This document shows positions 57,301-64,000 of a DNA stretch of 64,000 nucleotides, one piece after another. Position numbers and translations under genes: made by a program. The notes below the pieces were generated by a model. The model did no database searches, was not told where the DNA came from, and saw nothing but the letters and a program-made list of their open reading frames with translations. The stretch lies in assembly GCA_945643635.1 (NCBI GenBank), contig CALZFC010000279.1, forward strand, positions 825,001-889,000, in the 5' to 3' direction. Position 1 is the first letter of the stretch. Every line of letters begins with the position of its first letter. Source of the stretch: Allodiplogaster sudhausi. Its lineage: Eukaryota; Nematoda; Chromadorea; Rhabditida; Diplogasteridae.

Positions 57301-60300
57301 TGGAAGAGATGAAGAAAAGGGGAATAATTCGGGATAGCTGTTCTCCTTGGTCTTCTCCCCTTGTCATTGCTCTGAAAAAGGATCGTTCGCTGCGTTTGTG
57401 TGTTGATTATCGGAAGTTGAATGCGAAAATTAAAATGGACGCTTATCCCCTCCCATCGATCGATATGACATTGCAACAGTTGCGCGGGAAGCGATGGTTT
57501 TCAACAGTGGATTTGATGAGCGGGTATTGGCAGGTGCCACTGGAGGAAAGTAGCAAGGAGAAAACCGCTTTTGCAACCATGAACGGGCATTACGAGTGGA
57601 ATGTGTTGCCATTCGGGTTGTCAACATCGCCAGCCACTTTTCAGCGAGTGATGGAGAGAGTGTTGAAGGATGTACTTGGCGAGAAAGTGCACGTGTACAT
57701 TGATGACATTCTTATTGCAACGGAGACAGAAGAAGAACACGCAGAACAATTGGCGAAAGTGTTTGCAGCAATGGAAGAACACGGGTTGAAGTTGAAAGTG
57801 CAGAAGTGCAAGATTGCACAAAATGAAGCAGAGTATCTGGGGCACCAGATAACAGTAGAAGGAGTGAAGATGGACGCAGCAAAAGTGGAAAAGATAAAAG
57901 ATCAGAGTAGGCCGCGAGATAAAAGTGAAGTGAAGCGCTTCTTGGGGTTGTGCAGTTACTACCGCAAGTTTGTTCACTGTTTTGCAGAGAAAGTCCTGCC
58001 TCTGACCAAGTTGACAAGTGAGAAGGTAGAGTGGAGATGGGGCGAGAAGGAAGAAAAGGTGTTCTGCGAGATGAAGGACATTCTCTCATCCGCGCCAATT
58101 CTTGCACAGCCAAACGTAGAAGGAGCCAAGAGTGGAGAGCGACCATTTATCATTTACACTGACGCATCGAAGGAAGCAATTGGGGCTGTGTTGTGTCAGG
58201 AAGGGGACGATGGTCATTTGCATCCTCTTTACTTCGCATCTAAAAGGTGTAGCCCTGCCGAGAGAAACTACCATGTCACTGATAGCGAAGCATTGGCCAT
58301 TGTTTTTGCACTGAGGAAATTCAGGCCATTCTACTTCGGGACACGAGTGGTGGTGAGAACGGATCATCAGCCACTGAAAGCGATGTTTGGGGAGAAAAGT
58401 GTCTCGGCGCGCATTCTGCGGTGGGCGCTGGAGATACAGTCTTCAGATGTCTCCATCGAATATGTGATAGGTGCAGCGAATCGAGTGGCCGACGCATTGT
58501 CAAGGAGTCCAGTGGCAATCGATAAGTCGGACAGCGAGCGGGTAGAAATCGATCGTGTGGTGAATAGTGTGCAGAGGGGGGAGGAGAGAAAAGAAGATAG
58601 CGAGAAAGGTGAGAAGGCGCGAATAGTGAGAAGTGTACAGTTGACGGGAACAAGAGAGAAGTGGAAGACGAAAACGGCAGAAGACACAAAAGGTGCAGAA
58701 ATGCTAGAAAGAGTGAGAGAGAGCAGGGAACAAGCAGTTCGAGAAAAAGGCTGGCGCTGGACTGAAGAAGGGGGAATTTTGAGCGTACAGGGAGCAAGGG
58801 GAGGCAAAAGGTTCTTTGTACCGGAGTCTCTGCGCATGGAGATCCTCGGTCAGTGGCATGATGGAGCATTTGGTGGTCACTGGAGTGCAGAGAAGGTGAC
58901 TAGGAAATTGATGAAGGACTACTACTGGGAAAGAATGAAACATGACGTAGAGCAGTACGTGAAAGAGTGCCGAGTGTGCGAACAGTTCAACACCAAGGAA
59001 AAATTGGTACCACCGCTGAAACCGATTTTGGCGAGTGAACCTTTTGAAATTGTTGCATTTGATGTTCTGGAGATTGGCACATCAGTGAACGGGAATAGGT
59101 ACATCCTTTCAATCATTGACTCATTCACGAAGTTTGGAGCAGCCTTTCCGATGGAGACAAAGAGCGCGAGAGAGGTAGCAGAGAACTTCCTTTCTGGTTG
59201 GGTGGCACAGGGAAGGATGCCTAGAGTGTTGTTGTCGGATCAAGGAGGCGAATTCGTAAACAAAGTAATGACTGAACTGCTGAACAAAATGGGAGTAGAG
59301 CAAATTGTAACAAAAGGTTACAACCCGCGCGAAAATGAACTAGTCGAGCGATTTAACCAGACGATCATTCGGTTGCTGCAAAAGAAAGTGAGAGAGCCGG
59401 AGCGCTGGGATGAAATGTTGCCATTTGTCATGTTCACTTACAATTCTGCCCCACATTCCAGCACGGGAGAGTCACCATTCTTCTTAGTGTATGGCAGAGA
59501 CCCGCGGCCACTGGGAGAAGCTTTAGCAAAGAACGAAAATGTCGGAGTAGATGTAGATGACTGTAAGGTGAGAATGCAGGAAACATTGAAGGGGGTGTAC
59601 CAGAGTGCGAGAGAGAATGCAAAGAAGGAGGCAGAAGCGAGAAAGAAAGAATACGACAAGAAGCATAGAGTAGAAGGAAGGGAATATCCAAAGATTGGTG
59701 ATCGGGTTCTAGTATTTGTGCCAGCAGAAAAACGCGCAGCGTCCATTCCAAAACTGTGCAGCGAGTGGCAAGGGCCTTTTCGAGTGATTGAAGTGAGCCA
59801 AAACTCAGCAAGAGTGAAGGAAATAATCGGAAAAGGGGAACTCATTCTTCCATTTGATCAGATTAGAATCACAAGAAACGAAGAAAACATTGAGAAAACA
59901 GACGAGGAGGCAGAAAAGAAAAGGAAGAGAATGCAGAGAGGAATTAATATGATTTCCAGGTGCGAGAGACCGACTGTCTGGAAGGGGCCAATCACTTGGG
60001 TGGTACCTGAAGAGTGGAAGAAGCACCTGCTGCATCGAAGGGACGAGACGTGCATCGGATTCAAGGATGACGATGACCTTCTTCAAGTGCTGCGATACGT
60101 TCAAGCTCTCGAGTGCAGAACGAACGTGGTGGTGGTTCCGTGGAAAGAGGACAAGGATTGGAAGGAACTGGGAATGAACATCACGGCACAATTCAATCGG
60201 ATCGAAGAAATGGCAATGGAATACAAGGCGGAGATGGTTGTCTTTCCGGATTGGCCCCGCGACAAGATCACTCGCGAAGAACAACATCAAATGGAGGGCA

Positions 60301-60749
60301 TCTTCGAGAGTGTCATTGATGTTGGAATGCGTCGCTCTGTGGTGAACACGACGACCACAGCAAAGGAATCCACCACTCCAGTCATGCTCTCCCTCGGTAC
60401 TAGGAAGTCTGGAGAAGATCTCTCCGAGAAGAAACTGCTGAATTACACGAAGGAAGTGACACGCGCAGTGGGAATCAACCTGGACTTTTTGAAGGAGAAG
60501 GTAGGATTCCGGATTCCCAAGAATAGTGCGTGGTGCCAGCAAGGAAAGAAGGAGAACGAAGTCGAGAAGCGATTCTGGCCCCGCGGAGAAACGGTGATGC
60601 GTGGTCGCGGCCTGGCATGCAACAATCGTGGAGGTTACGAAAACCGTGGAAGATACGGTACAGGTGGCCGTGGCAGAGGAGGATACGGTAACCCGTACCG
60701 TAACTACAACAACCAGCAGCACTTCAACGCGCCGGGACGTCGCTTCTGA
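54336..60749 (+). CDS. Fused Gag-Pol polyprotein
   Basis: 2,137 residues in one frame from ATG 54336. Residues 1-250 are highly charged and coiled-coil-like, followed by an R/S/E-rich stretch. Residues about 320-500 form the capsid-like Gag region. A CCHC knuckle starts at residue 635 (CFNCQQTGHMQFNC). The aspartic protease motif is ILDSGSEVTTVP, with Asp 708. RT has STVDLMSGYWQVPL and YIDD at 1121-1124. RNase H starts near 1274 (YTDASKEAIGAVL). The integrase zinc-binding domain begins with His 1508. The catalytic triad is Asp 1576, Asp 1635 and Glu 1671, with exactly 35 residues between the last two. A GPF motif (EWQGPFRVIEV) lies near 1810. About 290 further residues follow, ending in an RG/GGY-rich tail. 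There is no Gag stop or frameshift, so Gag:Pol ratio control must be by another route. The TGA overlaps the polypurine tract. Confidence 0.95.
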   Translation: MGLSRMTDDEIIAEKQRREERKKMDEEALLARKENEEMTNGAINNEEELLGEGDGDEDDKGEVEKAREELEQLGRENQGRVSEDGKLYLHFEQLCKQNGVMKKRIAEDALNALTEIDEQRIENGKLAMKYARRWLMLVEDEENDELQGKNKSKKKSTNDVTKKLDLIMAELESNKKEMANMRKMAEEKEKKLEVEKKRTAQLLQEKEELGKEIIKLKKERDKNKRKEEEEGEQYENEQIFPFQLQKHSIREKGPAEKSMTERQPLRREQEQGRTRRRERSDARRSQSRESERSGQSERSGQSGRSGRSRGGSRWEELLCQNLVAQSLPAVVPFDKGFGARPFAEFIDKLELKYRNILSDDSMMITVLKGHLEKDARRIFESVTRGRELSYSTIVRKMKERYKGDKLMAEYSATVNWEKMYMREDESITKFTLYLEELADRAFPRMTEEHLAPIMAKKLVSQLTRWRNYPDLLREMETSSDEMVYLNLKEAAIRMEIVERRGAPFAGEDRRFGQHGNVRQSGGRENTSGGTNGRENEAERGRPFFSIRTAQQGRMPWNRQTVSNSNSVQPWSNRQAGSQPINNRPFNSHPVSAQPGNAQPAQPVRSERENEIAGTRGDYSRNNANTVPLGKFAGTCFNCQQTGHMQFNCPQPRRQNKVQREKESTVGDGSAESREQLPPESMEEKELFWKPLQRVKVSLNGVTVDAILDSGSEVTTVPVEVMNRVKEKGEVEWREVRPGEVLDATASRLKILSKALITLEMDGEKEKVGVYVVENGVDMLLGQNTVKMWGKREGIWCECENEGEPAVIAASAYIPAHTTVEVHLKVPEQGDRNFIVETVGGLSEGVVSGKGESRILSVYNPFSVPLRLKKNERMGEWRKAEWMSLEDVEEEVEKEGIENRRVQVQRRGDEKNDSDRTKEVLQAVEENGKLEGEKCQAVVKQYHRVFALCEEEMGKTNLVEHFVDTGEAIPIKIKQRPVPLGLQAEVKAKLEEMKKRGIIRDSCSPWSSPLVIALKKDRSLRLCVDYRKLNAKIKMDAYPLPSIDMTLQQLRGKRWFSTVDLMSGYWQVPLEESSKEKTAFATMNGHYEWNVLPFGLSTSPATFQRVMERVLKDVLGEKVHVYIDDILIATETEEEHAEQLAKVFAAMEEHGLKLKVQKCKIAQNEAEYLGHQITVEGVKMDAAKVEKIKDQSRPRDKSEVKRFLGLCSYYRKFVHCFAEKVLPLTKLTSEKVEWRWGEKEEKVFCEMKDILSSAPILAQPNVEGAKSGERPFIIYTDASKEAIGAVLCQEGDDGHLHPLYFASKRCSPAERNYHVTDSEALAIVFALRKFRPFYFGTRVVVRTDHQPLKAMFGEKSVSARILRWALEIQSSDVSIEYVIGAANRVADALSRSPVAIDKSDSERVEIDRVVNSVQRGEERKEDSEKGEKARIVRSVQLTGTREKWKTKTAEDTKGAEMLERVRESREQAVREKGWRWTEEGGILSVQGARGGKRFFVPESLRMEILGQWHDGAFGGHWSAEKVTRKLMKDYYWERMKHDVEQYVKECRVCEQFNTKEKLVPPLKPILASEPFEIVAFDVLEIGTSVNGNRYILSIIDSFTKFGAAFPMETKSAREVAENFLSGWVAQGRMPRVLLSDQGGEFVNKVMTELLNKMGVEQIVTKGYNPRENELVERFNQTIIRLLQKKVREPERWDEMLPFVMFTYNSAPHSSTGESPFFLVYGRDPRPLGEALAKNENVGVDVDDCKVRMQETLKGVYQSARENAKKEAEARKKEYDKKHRVEGREYPKIGDRVLVFVPAEKRAASIPKLCSEWQGPFRVIEVSQNSARVKEIIGKGELILPFDQIRITRNEENIEKTDEEAEKKRKRMQRGINMISRCERPTVWKGPITWVVPEEWKKHLLHRRDETCIGFKDDDDLLQVLRYVQALECRTNVVVVPWKEDKDWKELGMNITAQFNRIEEMAMEYKAEMVVFPDWPRDKITREEQHQMEGIFESVIDVGMRRSVVNTTTTAKESTTPVMLSLGTRKSGEDLSEKKLLNYTKEVTRAVGINLDFLKEKVGFRIPKNSAWCQQGKKENEVEKRFWPRGETVMRGRGLACNNRGGYENRGRYGTGGRGRGGYGNPYRNYNNQQHFNAPGRRF

Positions 60750-60761
60750 AGAGGAGGGGGA
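60748..60761 (+). promoter_or_regulatory. Polypurine tract
   Basis: GAAGAGGAGGGGGA directly abuts the 3' LTR and overlaps the last two bases of the Gag-Pol stop codon. It is the expected plus-strand primer. Confidence 0.9.
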
Positions 60762-61157
60762 TGTAGCAGGGTCGTGCCCTGCCGTATGCCCCATTGAACC
60801 TTTATTCATTTTAAGTGTTTTATAATAGTGTAGCCACGTTTTAGACTTAACATTGTAGCTTATAGTTTTATGTTTTGACGGGTGACTCAACTTAGGCTGA
60901 GTCACTTTTTGGTCGGGTGGCCGCAAGGAGCGGCAGGTCGAGGAGTTTCGTGTCTATTTATTGTTGCCTGCGGGCTTGTGTTTGTGTGTTAAGGTATTTT
61001 GATTGCTTCTCATATAAGAATATAAATTCTTATCGCGTTTCTCGTTTCGTGTTGAAACACAGTTCAGGTCGGGAGTCGAAAGTAGTTGAAGAAGAAGGGT
61101 CTTTGTTTGTCGTCGAGATCGAACTTGTCGTTGAATCCGGACCTATCGAGGCCGACA
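60762..61157 (+). repeat. 3' LTR
   Basis: 396 bp, same ends as the 5' LTR, 395 of 396 identical by eye. Confidence 0.95.
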
Positions 61158-61213
61158 TATGTATGTATGTGTGTATGTATGTATGTATGTATGTATGTAT
61201 GTGTGTATGTATG

Positions 61214-61244
<31 letters not shown>

Positions 61245-61271
61245 TGTATGTATGTATGTAATGTATGTATG

Positions 61272-61302
<31 letters not shown>

Positions 61303-61312
61303 TGTATGTATG

Positions 61313-61343
<31 letters not shown>

Positions 61344-61394
61344 TGTATGTATGTATGTAATGTATGTATGTATGTATGTATGTATGTATGTATG

Positions 61395-61425
<31 letters not shown>

Positions 61426-61448
61426 TGTATGTATGTATGTAATGTATG

Positions 61449-61479
<31 letters not shown>

Positions 61480-61510
61480 TGTATGTATGTATGTAATGTA
61501 TGTATGTATG

Positions 61511-61541
<31 letters not shown>

Positions 61542-61845
61542 TGTATGTATGTATGTATGTATGTATGTATGTATGTATGTATGTATGTATGTATGTATGT
61601 ATGTATGTATGTATGTATGTGTGTATGTATGTGTGTATGTATGTATGTATGTATGTAATGTATGTATGTATGTATGTAATGTATGTATGTATGTATGTAT
61701 GTATGTATGTATGTATGTATGTATGTATGTATGTATGTGTGTATGTATGTATGTATGTATGTATGTATGTATGTATGTATGTATGTATGTATGTATGTAT
61801 GTGTGTATGTATGTATGTATGTGTGTATGTATGTATGTATGTATG

Positions 61846-61876
<31 letters not shown>

Positions 61877-61958
61877 TGTATGTATGTATGTAATGTATGT
61901 ATGTATGTATGTATGTATGTATGTGTATGTAATGTATGTATGTATGTATGTATGTATG

Positions 61959-61989
<31 letters not shown>

Positions 61990-62254
61990 TGTATGTATGT
62001 ATGTATGTATGTATGTATGTATGTATGTATGTATGTATGTATGTATGTATGTATGTATGTACGTATGTATGTATGTATGTATGTAATGTATGTATGTATG
62101 TAATGTATGTATGTATGTATGTATGTATGTATGTATGTATGTATGTATGTATGTATGTATGTGTGTATGTATGTATGTATGTATGTATGTAATGTATGTA
62201 TGTATGTAATGTATGTATGTATGTATGTATGTATGTATGTATGTATGTATGTAT
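61158..62254. repeat. (TATG)n array, right part
   Basis: About 1.1 kb of TATG units with TGTG and regularly placed TAATG variants that give a loose higher-order pattern. Together with 53066-53421 it formed one array of about 1.45 kb before the retrotransposon inserted. Long open frames on both strands are artefacts of the unit. Confidence 0.95.
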
Positions 62255-63291
62255 ATTAATCAGTGAACGGCTCCTTGAATCCAAGTGACCTAAGCTGGAA
62301 AATTACTGGAAAAATAAGATTGCGTTGAGAGACTTTTACTTTCGACTTTCGATGAGACAAATGCTTTGGCATGATTACATCAATTGGACGAGAGCAATGT
62401 TGAGAACGTGTCCAACAACCCAATGCAATCACAGTGAAACCATTGTTCCCCCTGCTTTCCGGGATCAGAAAAAACCTTTCTTCGCGCTCTTCGCGCGAAT
62501 ATAGTATGTAAATGCCTTCTATGCCAAGGATTGAATAAAACTAGAGAATCTTTTTACAGAATTTTTAGTATTGCCTGTGCTTTCTAAACTTTAACCAAAC
62601 AGACAAAATTTATATTCAAGAGAGCGAAGAAAGGATCTTTTCTGTTCCCCCCGAAGCCAGGGGAAACAAGGGTTCCCTGCTTCTAGACTTTAAAAAGTAA
62701 TGCAAATTTTGCTAGATATAAGTTCGCAATTTGCTACTTAGCGATTTTTCCCTGAGTATTGGATGAAAATATGCAAATTTATACAAATTAGTACTTTGCA
62801 AAATCGCTAAACACTAAGCTGAACAGAAGTTATAAAATTTTCGAAAATATTCGTGTGAGGTGCGATAATTACTGCTAGACATTAATTATCGGAAATAACA
62901 GAAACTAAGCCACAACAAGAAGTTAGATGCAATTAGCAGTGGGAGGAGCTATGAATGAGCTGTGAAAGTTGTCGGGGGCTGTGCTGCCTGTATAAAAGGC
63001 AAGAAACTCGGTGCAACCTCACTCTTTCTTCGTATTCAATGGGCCTCCATTTGTTAAGTAGTCCTCATCCACCTGCATTTATTAGAATGCTGATAATATT
63101 CTTTTATTCTTTTCCATGTGAAAATTCATTTATTATGTTTATCCATATATTACGGGCGGCTCATAATAATCCGTTGCATCATCCTTCGCCTTGTTCCTAA
63201 GCTACATATATTCTCAACTACAAACAGATTGCTTTCATGAACATTTCTTTGCTTCAGCTTACCGCTTTCGTTTCATCAAATCGGCCTGACA
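62255..63291. other. Spacer upstream of the elongin-B-like gene
   Basis: AT-rich sequence. A TATAAAAGG at 62991-62999 is a plausible core promoter element about 300 bp before the ATG. The small open frame 62955-63200 has no known motif. Confidence 0.4.
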
Positions 63292-64000
63292 ATGGCAACT
63301 GCCACGCCCGCTGCTACCACGGTCAGTGGGTGGAAAGTTTTATTTCTTTTCAATAGTTTGTCAAAATCTACTTTATGTTTGATTATTTATTTGTTTATTT
63401 ATTCCTTCATCAAATAATGATATGATAGCGCATTGAGTGAATAAGGAAAGTAATTCTTCAGGAAGTGTTCATCGAGATTGTCTGGAAGAAGAAGCACGTC
63501 TTCTACGAGGCACTCGACACAACGAGCATCAGGGAAATACGCACCGAACTGGAGGCTCTTCTCCCTGAGGTCAGCAACAGAAGCTATCTTCTAGACTTCA
63601 ATGACACTTTACAAATTAAATGAAGGATCAAATGAGGGAAGAGAAGTCACACGTTTAGTATTCGAGTTTCCTTCTTATTCTCTCTGTGTCCTCTAGGTTG
63701 ATCTTTCTGGAGCGTCTTTTGTCCGAACCGAGACTTTCAAGGCTCCGGAGAACAACGACAAATGGCAAAAGGTTAAATCAAATTATAATTAAATAGATTT
63801 ATAACCAAGTTAAATTGCAGCTGAACGAGAACGTGACCTTTGCATACGGCGGGTTCAACCGCGAGAACGCCAACGAGTGCGAGCCCGCCATTGTCTCGCT
63901 GCTCTTCCCTGTTCGTTCTTCTACTTCTTTGGAATAGTGAAACATTTTATACCTCAGTGGTGTTATAACTGATTGTTTCTTGCAGGGCGAGTCGCAGACA
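63292..64000 (+). CDS. Elongin-B-like ubiquitin-fold protein (runs off the window)
   Basis: Elongin B is a ubiquitin-like partner of elongin C in cullin-RING E3 ligases and in the elongin transcription factor. Exons are 63292-63321 (MATATPAATT), 63462-63569 (EVFIEIVWKKKHVFYEALD), 63697-63771 (SFVRTETFKAPENND), 63821-63910 (LNENVTFAYGGFNRENAN...IVSLLF) and from 63986 to the edge (GESQT). All phases agree. The VF...K...F start, the LNE/F turn and the closing ENA-x-x-EPA-x-V-x-LLF resemble the elongin-B ubiquitin fold and its end, but the middle is diverged. Another ubiquitin-like family is possible. The C-terminus is missing. A broken copy lies at 46898-47360 on the same strand. Confidence 0.5.

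Larger units (their letters stand above)
53422..61157 (+). mobile_element. Near-pristine Ty3/gypsy-type LTR retrotransposon
   Basis: The element is 7,736 bp with two 396-bp LTRs, a primer-binding site, a hairpin-rich leader, a single fused Gag-Pol ORF and a polypurine tract. Domain order protease, reverse transcriptase, RNase H, integrase places it in the Ty3/gypsy (Metaviridae) group. The LTRs start TG, end CA and differ at one position (T at 53484, A at 60824), which indicates recent insertion. The flanks are TATG on both sides, compatible with a 4-bp target duplication, but the target is a (TATG)n array, so the duplication cannot be proved. No envelope-like ORF is present. Confidence 0.95.

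Noticed and set aside
54326..60926. Many open frames on the - strand opposite Gag-Pol
   Set aside because: They are shadows of a purine-rich coding strand, with Ser/Leu/Phe-rich translations typical of antisense reads.
61064..62284. A 406-codon open frame of YIHT repeats on - and several MYVC-repeat frames on +
   Set aside because: They are forced by a 4-bp unit without stops in any frame. No other coding signal is present. The same applies to the frames at 53029-53586.
1..64000. CRISPR arrays, operons with ribosome-binding sites, rRNA genes
   Set aside because: None was seen. The gene structure is eukaryotic with introns, and the repeats are microsatellites or transposons.

Overview
The window is eukaryotic nuclear DNA, most probably from a nematode. 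Genes are split into small exons by mostly short GT-AG introns with TTTCAG/TTGCAG-type acceptors. There are two nuclear hormone receptors (one with the P-box [10 protein letters not shown] that is common in nematode supplementary receptors), an arginine kinase, and an expanded set of type II glycosyltransferases. The nematode assignment is an inference from gene content; no rRNA or other marker gene is present. Exon joins below were made by eye, keeping splice signals and reading phase consistent.

Layout. 0-2.4 kb (-): an unrecognised low-complexity multi-exon gene. 3.5-6.8 kb (-): nuclear receptor 1. 9.3-10.4 kb (+): a THOC7-like gene with an in-frame TAG, followed by a poorly resolved gene with a KH-like segment (10.6-13.1 kb). 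13.5-18.4 kb (+): an intact two-ORF LINE, inserted between two blocks of an ATTGTTTG palindromic repeat. 18.9-21.6 kb (-): a polytopic membrane protein. 24.5-40.6 kb: a glycosyltransferase cluster of three GT31 (beta-1,3-galactosyltransferase-like) paralogues, two on - and one on +, followed by a GT11-like (alpha-1,2-fucosyltransferase-like) gene. 41.3-45.4 kb (-): nuclear receptor 2. 46.9-47.4 kb (+): a broken copy of an elongin-B-like gene whose apparently functional relative lies at 63.3-64.0 kb and runs off the window. 48.6-50.0 kb (-): a single-pass membrane protein with basic and Pro/Thr-rich regions. 50.4-52.5 kb (+): a complete 11-exon arginine kinase. 53.4-61.2 kb (+): a nearly pristine Ty3/gypsy-type LTR retrotransposon sitting in a long (TATG)n array.

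The most unusual feature is the untranslated leader of the LTR element. It carries seven small hairpins, each with the invariant 7-nt loop TTTGATT and mostly a 5-bp stem, which is the geometry of a tRNA T-arm. The core GGTTTGATTCC is one base from the Pol III B-box consensus. Two stem positions vary in a compensatory way, so the structure rather than only the sequence seems to be kept. The LINE leader independently carries three tandem repeats, each with a hairpin of similar size. The LTR element also has a fused single-ORF Gag-Pol with an unusual extension of about 290 residues after the integrase, ending in an RG-rich tail.

The glycosyltransferases would act in the Golgi lumen. The receptors are DNA-binding transcription factors. 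The arginine kinase buffers ATP through phosphoarginine. Apart from the GT31/GT11 cluster, neighbouring genes show no obvious functional link.
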